A DNA stretch of 6,678 nucleotides from Gammaproteobacteria bacterium (GCA_026713405.1 JAPOON010000563.1:1-6678), one strand, 5' to 3'. Shown: positions 1-6,661, counted from the first letter of the stretch. Notes: generated from the sequence alone by a model not told the origin. Made by a program: numbers and translations.

Positions 1-2
1 GA

Positions 3-884
3 AGCGCCGGCGCCGGCTTTCTCCGTGACTGGCTGGCCTGCCTGGGCGCCCGGGGAATCCGCCCTGGTTACCTGGTTTCCGAAGCGGAATTGCTGCCGGT
101 GGAACCGCGCACCGCCAGCGTCCTGTTCGAGAACGGACACGCCTTGCTGCGCACCGAAAACCAGGCTGCGACCATCGACCGCGGCAATCTCCTGCCGGCG
201 CTCATGTCACTGGATCTCGACAGGCTCACCCTGATCAACGGCGGCCTGACCGACATCGAAGCCAGTCAACTCGAAATCGAAGTAAACGGGGAGAATCCCG
301 TTCTGCTGGCGGGCGAGGGCGACCTGATCGGCTATTTCGCGGAGCGCTGGCGCGCGCAGGAGGCTGCGCTCAACCTGCTGCAGGGAGAGTACGCTCCCAA
401 GGTGCCGCGCAACGCCCACACCACCGGGTGGCGCAGCATTGCGTTGCTTGCCGCCGCCTGGCTGTTGCTCGGCATCGCCGCCAAGGCCGCTACCGGGATC
501 TGGTCCGCTGTCGAGGCGGATTCCCTGGAAAGCGAGGCCCTGGCAATCTATGCGGGCATTTTCCCGGGGGACCGGACGGCCACCGTACAGAACATCCGCC
601 GGCGCATGCAGGCGCGGCTGGGAGAGCGCCCGGATGTCACCGGCAAGTCGATGGTCCATTTCACCGGCGACCTGGCGGCCGTCATGGACAAGTCGATGAC
701 CCTGATCGGCATCGACTACAACGAGGCCCGCGGAGAGTTCGCGACGGAACTGCTGGTCAGGCGTTACGACGATGTGGACCGGGTGCGCGAGGCACTGGAG
801 GCGCGCGGCGTACAGGCCGAGATCGCTTCCGCCGAACAGGTGGAGCGGGGCGTGCAGGCACGCTTGCGCATGCGGGGAGGTTGA
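3..884 (+). CDS. gspL: Type II secretion system protein GspL, 5'-truncated by the window edge
   Basis: GspL is a bitopic inner-membrane protein of the type II secretion assembly platform. Its cytoplasmic actin-like domain binds the ATPase GspE, and its periplasmic ferredoxin-like domain binds GspM. The frame is open from base 3 to a TGA at 882-884, giving 293 visible residues. The family is usually about 380-420 residues, so roughly the first 100 are missing; the TTG at 90 is internal, not a start. In visible-fragment numbering, residues 1-123 are the end of the cytoplasmic domain. The GspL-typical NLLQGEY motif lies at about 124-130, one transmembrane helix (IALLAAAWLLLGIAAKAA) at about 146-163, and the periplasmic domain at about 214-289. 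The last part (LLVRRYDDVDRVREALEARG) looks like the final beta-alpha unit of that domain. gspM starts one base after the stop, which supports the call. Family identity is secure; the upstream part of the operon is out of view. Confidence 0.9.
   Translation, partial: SAGAGFLRDWLACLGARGIRPGYLVSEAELLPVEPRTASVLFENGHALLRTENQAATIDRGNLLPALMSLDLDRLTLINGGLTDIEASQLEIEVNGENPVLLAGEGDLIGYFAERWRAQEAALNLLQGEYAPKVPRNAHTTGWRSIALLAAAWLLLGIAAKAATGIWSAVEADSLESEALAIYAGIFPGDRTATVQNIRRRMQARLGERPDVTGKSMVHFTGDLAAVMDKSMTLIGIDYNEARGEFATELLVRRYDDVDRVREALEARGVQAEIASAEQVERGVQARLRMRGG
874..880 (+). promoter_or_regulatory. Ribosome binding site of gspM
   Basis: GGGGAGG lies inside the last codons of gspL, 5 bases before a GTG at 886. 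The alternative ATG codons at 898 and 901 would be 17 and 20 bases away, too far for normal use. The site therefore decides the gspM start and implies translational coupling with gspL. Confidence 0.65.
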
Positions 885-885
885 G

Positions 886-1386
886 GTGCTTGCCCGGATG
901 ATGGAATACCTGCGCTCCTCGGCTGCTGCCCGCTGGTTCAACTCGAAGGAACCCAGGGAACGGCTGGTGTTCGGCACACTGGCGGTCGCGACAGCGATCG
1001 TCTTCCTCTGGGCGGGGCTGTGGAAGCCGCTGTCGGACTGGCAGGCCACCCAGGCCAATCGTCACGCCAACGCGCAGATGCTGCTCGAGTGGCTGCAAGC
1101 CAACGAAACCCGGGTACGGGCCGCCGCGGAACAGGGGCCGGACGAGCCGAGCCGCTCGATACTGCCCGTTATAACCCGGGCAGCGGAGGCCAGGGGCCTC
1201 AAGGTCGGTCGGCTTCAGCCCGAGTCGGACGGGGTGGTCAGCGTCACGCTGCAGGGCCAGTCCTTCAACAATGTGATCGGCTGGATCGCGGCCCTGGAGA
1301 AGGAAGAGGGCATTGCACCAATCCGGGCTTCGATCGATGCGCAAGAGGCGGCCGGACTGGTCAACGCCCAGTTGCGGCTGCAGTAG
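886..1386 (+). CDS. gspM: Type II secretion system protein GspM
   Basis: GspM is a small bitopic inner-membrane protein that binds GspL and stabilises the T2SS inner-membrane platform. The protein is 166 residues from GTG 886, close to the usual 150-170. A short cytoplasmic N terminus carries the family-typical charged stretch before the helix (KEPRERLV, about 21-28). A transmembrane helix follows at about 27-47, then a periplasmic helical linker, then a ferredoxin-like domain at about 90-166. The ending is characteristic: a strand (VVSVTLQGQSF), a helix (NNVIGWIAALEKEEG), and a final strand with VNAQLRLQ. The start was chosen from the GGGGAGG site 5 bases upstream; ATG 898 would shorten the protein by 4 residues. 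It is the last gene of the visible operon. gspN does not follow, which is normal in many gammaproteobacteria. The next gene converges from the opposite strand. Confidence 0.88.
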   Translation: MLARMMEYLRSSAAARWFNSKEPRERLVFGTLAVATAIVFLWAGLWKPLSDWQATQANRHANAQMLLEWLQANETRVRAAAEQGPDEPSRSILPVITRAAEARGLKVGRLQPESDGVVSVTLQGQSFNNVIGWIAALEKEEGIAPIRASIDAQEAAGLVNAQLRLQ

Positions 1387-1391
1387 AGACA

Positions 1392-1404
1392 CCCGGGCCC
1401 CGGG
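1392..1404. terminator. Possible short G/C hairpin between convergent genes
   Basis: CCCGG (1392-1396) and CCGGG (1400-1404) can form a 5-bp stem with a 3-base loop in the 21-bp gap between the stops of gspM and the carbonic anhydrase. No T-run follows on either strand, so it does not meet the rule for an intrinsic terminator. It may only pause transcription. The position is suggestive, the sequence weak. Confidence 0.25.
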
Positions 1405-1407
1405 GGG

Positions 1408-1908
1408 TTAGGCGACTTCCCGCAGGCGGCCCGTCTCCACTTCGTAGACGAACCCGCGAATCCTGTCTTTCAGCGGAAGGAACGGACAGGCCTCGATACG
1501 GCGTATCGATTGCCGCACGTTCTCTTCGAGATGCTGAAAGGCTTCCAGGGAGAACGCCGGTCGCAGGCCCGTATCCGCTTCGATGGCATCCTTCAGGTCA
1601 TCGTCCCGGAAGGTCAACATGCCGCACCCGGTGTGCTGGACCAGTATGATCTCTTCCGTGCCCAGCAGGCGCTGCGAGATGAGCAGCGACCGAAGTACAT
1701 CGTCGGTGACGACGCCACCGGCATTGCGAATCACGTGGGCATCGCCTTCTTCGAGACCCAGCAGTCGCGCCGTGTCCATGCGGGCGTCCATGCAGGCAAC
1801 GACAGCGGCCTTGCGCACGGGCGGGGCGGGCAAATCGGCCTTGTCGAACGTTTCGGCGTAGCGGGCGTTATTCCTGAGGCACCGCTCGGCAAAAGTCTTG
1901 TCTGTCAT
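1408..1908 (-). CDS. Beta-class carbonic anhydrase (short, Rv1284-like type)
   Basis: This probable zinc enzyme interconverts CO2 and bicarbonate in the cytoplasm. The protein is 166 residues from ATG 1908, matching the short bacterial beta-class branch of about 160-170 residues. The expected zinc ligands are present: C39 in CMDAR (39-43), then H92 and C95 in QHTGCGM. The D41/R43 dyad and the RNAGG motif (61-65) are intact, so the active site looks complete. ATG 1908 has an AGGA 8 bases upstream (1917-1920). The frame stays open to an ATG at 1953, but the extra 15 residues are unlike the family and have no better ribosome site. The SulP transporter lies 87 bp upstream on the same strand, so the two are probably cotranscribed. 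The pairing suggests that this enzyme handles imported bicarbonate, or regenerates bicarbonate from leaking CO2 for carboxylases. That role is inferred; the enzyme family call is firm. Confidence 0.92.
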   Translation of the reverse strand: MTDKTFAERCLRNNARYAETFDKADLPAPPVRKAAVVACMDARMDTARLLGLEEGDAHVIRNAGGVVTDDVLRSLLISQRLLGTEEIILVQHTGCGMLTFRDDDLKDAIEADTGLRPAFSLEAFQHLEENVRQSIRRIEACPFLPLKDRIRGFVYEVETGRLREVA

Positions 1909-1995
1909 GCTGGTTATCCTGGATCGGGCAGGGGTCGGACTCGAGCACGGCACTTAAGCACAAGCAATTCCGGGCGGCAACGAACCCGGTTCCAT

Positions 1996-3678
1996 TCAGC
2001 CTTCGAGAGAGCCCTCAGCCCGGGAGCGCGAGGGGGCAACCCTCGCGAGAAGGCTGCGCGCAGCCTCGCGAGCTTCGTCCGGCGATTCGGCCAGACTTGC
2101 CGGGGGCACTTTCTCCAGAATGCCGAGCGTATCGAGCACCTCGCGGATTTCATCCGGAAGGGTCGAGATGACGTAACTGGTTCGCTCTTCCGTGGCTATT
2201 TTCAGCAGCCGGTCCACCACCATCGCAGCGCTGTCGTCGAGGCTGGTAGCGTCTGAAAAGTCAAAGATGACTACTTCGTGGTCCTTGATGTCCGCGCCGA
2301 CCGCGGTCACCAGCTTGTGCGCCGATGCCACGGTAAAACGCCCCATCAGCTTGACCAGGCCGACGCGCGCGGAGTAGGGATCGTCCCCGGCGAGATCCTC
2401 CCGGTCCGCCAGGAAGATCCGGTCGAGCAGCGGCACCGACACGACGCTGTCGAGTTCCAGGCCCTCGAGTTGCCGGGCGTGGGCCATGCCCGCCGCAATG
2501 AGGCCGATCGCCACCGCGGTGATCAGGTCGACCAGCACGGTAAGCGCGAGGGTGGTCAGCATGACCACGAGATGTTCGGGCTGGATACGCCTGATACGCC
2601 GGAGCAGCCGCCAATCGACGATGTCCCAGCCGATCTTTATGAGAATGCCCGCCAGCACCGCGTGCGGGATGGGTTCTACAAAACGCCCCAGGCCGAGCAG
2701 AAGCGCCAGCACCAGCAAGGCAAAGACAGCGCTGGCGACCGGGGTTCGCCCCCCCGCGTGTATGTTCGTCATCGTCAGCAACGGAGAACCCGCGCCCGGC
2801 AGGCCGCCGATCAGTCCCGCAGCCACGTTGCCGACGCCCTGGCCAACCAGTTCCCGATTCGGATTGTGCCGGGTACCGGTCAGCGAGTCGGCAACCAGGG
2901 AGATCAGGAGGCTGTCCACCGACCCCAGCAGGGCAAGAATGACAGCCGGCTCCAGGGCGCTCGCCACGAACGCCGCCGTGGGCATTTCGAATTGCAGTTG
3001 CGGCAGCCCGATCGGCACCTGCCCGATGATCGGCGCGTCGTGCAGCCAGAACAGCCCGAGAAGGGTGCCCGCCAGCAGCGCCACCAGCGGTGCGGGAAGA
3101 CGCCGGGCAAACCGGCGAGGCCAGAATACGCCGACCGCGAGCGTGAACGCGCCGAGGGCGAAGGCGCCCATGTTGACGTTGGCGGCCAATTCGGGCCACG
3201 CGCGAACCGCCCCCAGCGCGCCGCCGGGTGCGGCGGGCATGCCGAGCAGCGGTAAAGTCTGCATCAGCATGACGATGATGCCGATTCCCGACATGAAACC
3301 GGATACCACCACATGCGGCGTGTAGGCCACGAAGCGCCCGATTCTGGAGATGCCGAGCAGGACCTGCAGGAGGCCGCCCATGATCACCACCGTAAATGCC
3401 TCCGGCAGTGTGGAGGCGTAGTTCGTCACGATGACTGCCATGGCCACCGTCATCGGCGCCGTGGGACCGGTGATCTGGGAACGCGTACCGCCGAACATCG
3501 GGGCGAAGAAACCCGTGGCAATGGCCCCGTACAGGCCGGCGGCTGCACCGAGCCCGGAGGCCACGCCGAATGCCAGTGCAACGGGAAGCGCCACAACCGT
3601 GGCAGTTATGCCGCCGAAGAGGTCGCCGCGCAACGACTTTAAGCTGTAACTCACTTGTTCTTGTACTTCCCGCCCCAA
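1996..3678 (-). CDS. SulP family anion transporter with C-terminal STAS domain, BicA-like, probable bicarbonate uptake
   Basis: SulP (SLC26) proteins are inner-membrane anion transporters or symporters for sulfate, bicarbonate or dicarboxylates. The 560-residue protein has the usual order. A BicA-like first segment (RGDLFGGITATVVALPVALAFG, about 18-39) is followed by the substrate-loop motif GPTAPMTV (71-78) and multiple membrane helices to about 400. The SulP signature runs from VDSLLISLVADSLTGTRHNP (254-273) through RELVGQGVGN (275-284). A cytoplasmic STAS domain lies at about 435-525, with the phosphoacceptor-type loop DATSLDDSAA (476-485). Similarity to cyanobacterial BicA as I remember it, plus the downstream carbonic anhydrase, favours bicarbonate over sulfate; sulfate or another anion remains possible. 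The start is uncertain. TTG 3678 has an AGGA 12 bases upstream, and GTG 3654, eight codons later, has a GGAAG 11 bases upstream. Both keep all conserved parts. Confidence 0.9.
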   Translation of the reverse strand: MGREVQEQVSYSLKSLRGDLFGGITATVVALPVALAFGVASGLGAAAGLYGAIATGFFAPMFGGTRSQITGPTAPMTVAMAVIVTNYASTLPEAFTVVIMGGLLQVLLGISRIGRFVAYTPHVVVSGFMSGIGIIVMLMQTLPLLGMPAAPGGALGAVRAWPELAANVNMGAFALGAFTLAVGVFWPRRFARRLPAPLVALLAGTLLGLFWLHDAPIIGQVPIGLPQLQFEMPTAAFVASALEPAVILALLGSVDSLLISLVADSLTGTRHNPNRELVGQGVGNVAAGLIGGLPGAGSPLLTMTNIHAGGRTPVASAVFALLVLALLLGLGRFVEPIPHAVLAGILIKIGWDIVDWRLLRRIRRIQPEHLVVMLTTLALTVLVDLITAVAIGLIAAGMAHARQLEGLELDSVVSVPLLDRIFLADREDLAGDDPYSARVGLVKLMGRFTVASAHKLVTAVGADIKDHEVVIFDFSDATSLDDSAAMVVDRLLKIATEERTSYVISTLPDEIREVLDTLGILEKVPPASLAESPDEAREAARSLLARVAPSRSRAEGSLEG

Positions 3679-4103
3679 AACATCTGCCGTTCCTGCCGGC
3701 GGGCGGAAACAAGCCCGCCCCTCGGGCGCGACCGCGCAATAGGCGACCCCGACCCAGTGTCGAATTGAATTCGCTGGATTCGCAGGCGCGACAATCTTAA
3801 CCGCTCACGCGCGTATCGACACCCGGGAATCGCGGTCAGCCGCACCGGACGTCAAAACGGCCCAGAAAACAGCGCCCCCTGCCTGCAAAATATTGGTTTC
3901 CATGGAACATCATTTGCGGATTTGGCTTCCCGAGCACCGAGCGGCCATTGTTCACTGTGCGTCAGCGCAGCGAATCCGCTGCGAGAACTCCCCGTAACTA
4001 TGATAGCTTTCTGATATGACAGCGCCACCATGGTCACCGTCGATCTTGCGGCACGGCTCCTGATATCGTAGCGTCCGGTCGGAATGCAGCACGGTCGATT
4101 CGG
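3679..4103. other. 425-bp divergent intergenic region with short palindromes
   Basis: This region separates the leftward SulP gene from the rightward hydroxylase gene, so it must hold a promoter for each. I see no convincing gene in it. Visible structures are: an inverted repeat GGGCGG (3701-3706) / CCGCCC (3715-3720) in the SulP leader; CGAATT-G-AATTCG (3761-3773), with a second GATTCGC nearby; the palindrome TTCCATGGAA (3898-3907); TGCG-TCAG-CGCA (3958-3969); and the 18-bp dyad listed separately. A weak minus-strand -10 candidate (TAAGAT, reading leftward from 3799 to 3794) has only a poor -35. The region is less GC-rich than the genes around 3885-4020, as expected for a promoter region. 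Confidence 0.5.
3966..4004 (+). promoter_or_regulatory. Candidate promoter with overlapping dyad for the hydroxylase gene
   Basis: CGCAGCG (3966-3972) and CGCTGCG (3977-3983) form a perfect 7-bp inverted repeat around AATC. Sixteen bases further on, TATGAT (3999-4004) matches five of six bases of a sigma-70 -10 box. With a 17-base spacer the -35 would fall at 3976-3981 (CCGCTG), which is poor and lies inside the dyad. That arrangement fits a regulated promoter whose operator covers the -35, but it could be chance. The implied leader to GTG 4104 is about 90 bases. Confidence 0.3.
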
Positions 4104-5240
4104 GTGGCGGCAATTATTTCGGGCGAGAGCCCTTTCAAGCAGGAAATCGAGCAGTTCCTGGAGGAATCCGGTGTCAGGGAGGCAAGCGCCGAGATCCTCG
4201 GGCCTTTCTCGGACATCGCCAACCGCATATCCGAAGCGGTATGGGTCTCCGCATTCCCCGGGTCGACCACAAACTCCCTGTGGTGGCCGCTGCTGGTGCT
4301 CACGGTCATCATGGCAGCGGTTCTGTGGGCGGTGCGCGGAGGGCGCGGCGCCAAGGACGAGAGTGGCCGGGAACGGCGGATGGGCCTCTTCGAGTACATC
4401 ATGCCGAAAGCCATCCTCAAGCACCCTTCGGCCCGGGTCGACATCCCGCTCTATCTCCTCGACCGGGGGCTGATGCCGGTGTGGGCCATCGCGTTCCTGG
4501 GGGCCGTGGCGCCGACCGTGGAGCGGTCTACCATCGACGCGATGTTTGCGGTTTTCGGCCCCTCCCCGGCTGTGGAGCCGACCGTTTTCTGGTGCCTGGT
4601 CTACGGGATCGTCACGATTCTCATCGCCGACATGATCTTCTACTTCACGCACCTGATGATGCACCGGACGCAGATCGGCTGGGCGATACACAAGGTGCAT
4701 CACTCCGCCCAGGTGCTGACACCCATCACCCGCATGCGGGAAAACTTTATCGCGGCACCCGTCTGGGCGCTCGGTCCCGCCATCGGGCTGTCAGCCTCAG
4801 GGGGGCTCTTTGCCTACCTGTTCAACGGCGGCATTACGCACATCACCATCGTGAACATGAGCATTTTCTCGTTCCTGTACGCGCTAAACGGGAATTTCCG
4901 GCACTACCACGTTTCGTTCCGCTATCCCCGCTGGCTCGAGTACTGGATACAGAGCCCCGGCATGCATCACACGCACCACAGCTATTTGCGCAAACACTGG
5001 GACACCAACCTCGGGTTGGTCACCAGCATCTGGGACCGTTTGTGCGGCACCCTCTACATCGCGGAGCGCTACGAAGCTACCCCATGGGGCCTGCCGGAGA
5101 AGGATCAGGCCAAGTACACCACCTTGAGCGACAACCTGTTTACCCCGTTCCGCGAGATCTACCGAATACTTCGGGGCCGGCCGGAGGATTCCGCCGCAAG
5201 CGACCAGGGCGCGACGGCGCCGGCCAACCCAACGCGCTGA
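4104..5240 (+). CDS. Sterol desaturase / fatty acid hydroxylase superfamily membrane di-iron oxygenase
   Basis: This family uses a histidine-bound di-iron centre in the membrane to hydroxylate or desaturate lipid-type substrates (sterols, fatty acids, sphingoid or carotenoid compounds) with O2. The protein is 378 residues from GTG 4104. Its histidine clusters are complete: HLMMH (183-187), HKVHH (196-200), the intermediate H267/H269 in NFRHYH, and HHTHH (288-292). The typical ending DTNLGLVTSIWDRLCGTLY (300-318) is present. Hydrophobic segments lie at about 58-77, 122-138, 161-182 and 218-262. The first 55 residues are hydrophilic and not family-typical, and the last 20 look disordered. GTG 4104 is the first usable start after an in-frame TGA at 4017-4019 and has no clear ribosome site, so the true start is uncertain. 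It is transcribed alone; its 3' neighbour converges. The substrate cannot be told from the sequence. Confidence 0.88.
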   Translation: MAAIISGESPFKQEIEQFLEESGVREASAEILGPFSDIANRISEAVWVSAFPGSTTNSLWWPLLVLTVIMAAVLWAVRGGRGAKDESGRERRMGLFEYIMPKAILKHPSARVDIPLYLLDRGLMPVWAIAFLGAVAPTVERSTIDAMFAVFGPSPAVEPTVFWCLVYGIVTILIADMIFYFTHLMMHRTQIGWAIHKVHHSAQVLTPITRMRENFIAAPVWALGPAIGLSASGGLFAYLFNGGITHITIVNMSIFSFLYALNGNFRHYHVSFRYPRWLEYWIQSPGMHHTHHSYLRKHWDTNLGLVTSIWDRLCGTLYIAERYEATPWGLPEKDQAKYTTLSDNLFTPFREIYRILRGRPEDSAASDQGATAPANPTR

Positions 5241-5246
5241 TCCGCC

Positions 5247-5266
5247 GCCGGCCCGATTTAACCGGC
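5247..5266. terminator. Possible weak hairpin between convergent stops
   Basis: GCCGG (5247-5251) and CCGGC (5262-5266) could pair with a 10-base loop in the 25-bp gap after the hydroxylase stop, touching the stop region of the convergent hydrolase. There is no T-run and the loop is large, so this is only a weak candidate. Confidence 0.2.
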
Positions 5267-6498
5267 TACTCCAACGCCTGGTAGATCAACGCCCGCACCT
5301 TTGCGAAGTCGTCGAGACCGGTGGCGGGCAGCACTTGCGTCATGTACACGACGGTCAGCGCTTCGGCTGGATCGACCCAGTAGCGCGTGTGGTATGCGCC
5401 GCCCCAGGAAAACTCTCCCACCGAGCCCGGTTCGCCACGTGCGCCGGCATCGAGCACCACCGCAAAGCCGAGCCCGAAGCCCGCACCCGGCATGAGTTTG
5501 AACCGGTCGCCGACGTGGTTGGTCGTCATCAGCTCGACCGACTTGCGCCCGAGGACCGCGCCGCCGCCGCGACGCATGGCCTCGAGAAACCGGGTGTAGT
5601 CGGCGGTGGTCGAGAGCAACCCCGCACCGCCCGAGAAACTCGCGCGCGGGCCGTTCAGGTAGTGGCCCTGGCCGTGAAAGGGCGAGCCCGACGCCGCACG
5701 CACAAGCGCGCCGTCTGCCGCGAGTGAATAAACGGTTGCGAGTCGGGCTTCTTTCTCCTGCGGAAGGTAGAACGAGGTGTCCGCCATGCCCAATGGACCG
5801 AAGATCTCCGCTTCAAGGAACGCATCGAGGGCCTGCCCGCTCGCGGCCTCCACGAGCGCGCCAAGGATGTCGGTGTTGTAACCATATACGAACGCCTCTC
5901 CCGGCTGGGCGTCCATGGGAAGTTCCGCGATGCGGCGCACGGTTTCCCGGATGGGTTCGTCGCGGTGGCCGAAGTACCAATGCTGCAGCTTCGCCGCCTG
6001 CCATTGCGCTGCCGCCGGCCCATAGCCATAGCCGATACCGGCCGTGTGCGTCAGCAGGTCGCGGATGGTGATCGGGCGCATCGCGTCGACCGCCTCGACG
6101 CTGCCGTCTTCATGGGCGATGGCGACGGTGGTGGCTGCGTATTCCGGCAGGAAGTCGCCGACGGGCTGGTTGATGACCAGCGCGCCGCGTTCCTGCAGCA
6201 CCATGACCGCGGCACTGACCACAGCCTTGGACATGGATGCGATGCGGAAGATCGTATCCTTCTGCATGGGCGCGTTGGCTTCGCGATCCCGGAACCCGGC
6301 GGCACGGTGATAGGCGATCTCGCCGTCGAGGGTGACCTGCAGGACCGCGCCAGGAATCCTGTCTGCGTCTACGTACGAGTCCAGGAAGCCGTCGATGCGC
6401 GCGAGGCGTTCGGCCGAAAACTCCGCCAGCGCCGATTCGGCGAGCAGGAGTATGAGGAGGCAGGCACCGCTGCGCAGTACGTTGCGGACGTCAGGCAT
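5266..6498 (-). CDS. Exported serine hydrolase, class C beta-lactamase / family VIII esterase fold
   Basis: Members of this fold use a serine nucleophile to cleave esters, amides or D-amino-acid peptides. Many are esterases with little beta-lactam activity. From ATG 6498 the protein has 410 residues and begins with a Sec-type signal peptide (about 1-25, ending ESALA), so it is probably periplasmic or secreted. The nucleophile motif SMSK is at 88-91 (Ser88, Lys91). The second motif is Y205 in VYGYNTDILG, resembling the YSLxxDVLG of family VIII esterases. The third is WGG (365-367) in FSWGGAYHTRYWVDP, replacing the KTG of true class C beta-lactamases, which argues for an esterase-type enzyme. 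The frame is open to an ATG at 6561, but the extra 21 residues would bury the signal peptide and lack a ribosome site; ATG 6498 has a GGGA 11 bases upstream. All catalytic motifs look intact. The substrate is unknown. Confidence 0.88.
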   Translation of the reverse strand: MPDVRNVLRSGACLLILLLAESALAEFSAERLARIDGFLDSYVDADRIPGAVLQVTLDGEIAYHRAAGFRDREANAPMQKDTIFRIASMSKAVVSAAVMVLQERGALVINQPVGDFLPEYAATTVAIAHEDGSVEAVDAMRPITIRDLLTHTAGIGYGYGPAAAQWQAAKLQHWYFGHRDEPIRETVRRIAELPMDAQPGEAFVYGYNTDILGALVEAASGQALDAFLEAEIFGPLGMADTSFYLPQEKEARLATVYSLAADGALVRAASGSPFHGQGHYLNGPRASFSGGAGLLSTTADYTRFLEAMRRGGGAVLGRKSVELMTTNHVGDRFKLMPGAGFGLGFAVVLDAGARGEPGSVGEFSWGGAYHTRYWVDPAEALTVVYMTQVLPATGLDDFAKVRALIYQALE

Positions 6499-6564
6499 GA
6501 TTAATTGTTTCCCGAAAGCGATTGCCCAGTCTAGTGTCGTGTCACACGTCTTTCTACGCATTCA
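6499..6564. promoter_or_regulatory. Upstream region of the hydrolase gene with an 11-bp palindrome
   Basis: These 66 bases should hold the leader, and possibly the promoter, of the leftward hydrolase gene. CGTGT-C-ACACG (6538-6548) is a perfect 11-bp palindrome centred about 45 bases before the start codon, a plausible operator position. Leftward of it, TAGACT is a weak -10 candidate without a convincing -35. The long hairpin begins at its outer edge. Confidence 0.25.
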
Positions 6565-6661
6565 GAGCTCGCGGTGCGCAGTAATGCAGGGCGTGGTCCG
6601 CCGCCAATATCCAGCATATTGGCAAGGGCCACAACGCAGCAGTAGCGTGCACCGCGAGCTC
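6565..6661. repeat. 97-bp long imperfect inverted repeat (hairpin element)
   Basis: Two arms fold onto each other over their whole length. The outer stem is 13 perfect base pairs: GAGCTCGCGGTGC (6565-6577) with its complement at 6649-6661. The middle part pairs with mismatches, including GTGGTCC (6593-6599) with GGGCCAC (6626-6632), seven pairs with one G-T wobble. The tip is an 8-bp perfect stem, GCCAATAT (6603-6610) with ATATTGGC (6616-6623), closed by the loop CCAGC. By hand I count about 37 pairs. The unpaired stretches are nearly equal on both sides, so this is a single designed-looking palindrome rather than chance. It lies outside any gene I can support, upstream of the leftward hydrolase. 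It could be a dispersed intergenic palindromic repeat, a small non-autonomous mobile element, or a structured RNA. No target duplication is visible at its edges, and no T-run follows. Confidence 0.75.

Noticed and set aside
207..1392. Long open frames antisense to gspL and gspM
   Set aside because: They lie opposite clear T2SS genes, are rich in Arg, Pro, Gly and His as expected for shadows in GC-rich DNA, and match no family I recognise.
1909..1995. Independent promoter or terminator in the 87-bp gap between SulP and carbonic anhydrase genes
   Set aside because: Only a 5-bp stem (1970-1974 with 1985-1989) and no convincing promoter boxes are visible, so cotranscription is the simpler reading.
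2261..3739. Frames of 325 and 279 residues antisense to the SulP gene and a 492-residue frame on its own strand
   Set aside because: The SulP frame has continuous membrane helices and family signatures; the others are low-complexity shadows.
3902..3997. 31-codon plus-strand frame starting with ATG in the divergent intergenic region
   Set aside because: No ribosome site, no hydrophobic or other recognisable segment, and length within chance expectation.
3852..4703. 283-residue minus-strand frame covering the intergenic region and the start of the hydroxylase gene
   Set aside because: Most of it is antisense to conserved hydroxylase sequence, with a His/Arg/Pro-rich composition and no recognisable motif.
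6565..6661. Integron attC site
   Set aside because: The folded shape is reminiscent, but the required GTTRRRY and RYYYAAC core sites are not found at the arms and there is no integrase or cassette array in view.
6565..6661. Intrinsic terminator
   Set aside because: It is far longer than a terminator hairpin, has no T-run on either side, and lies upstream rather than downstream of the only neighbouring gene visible.
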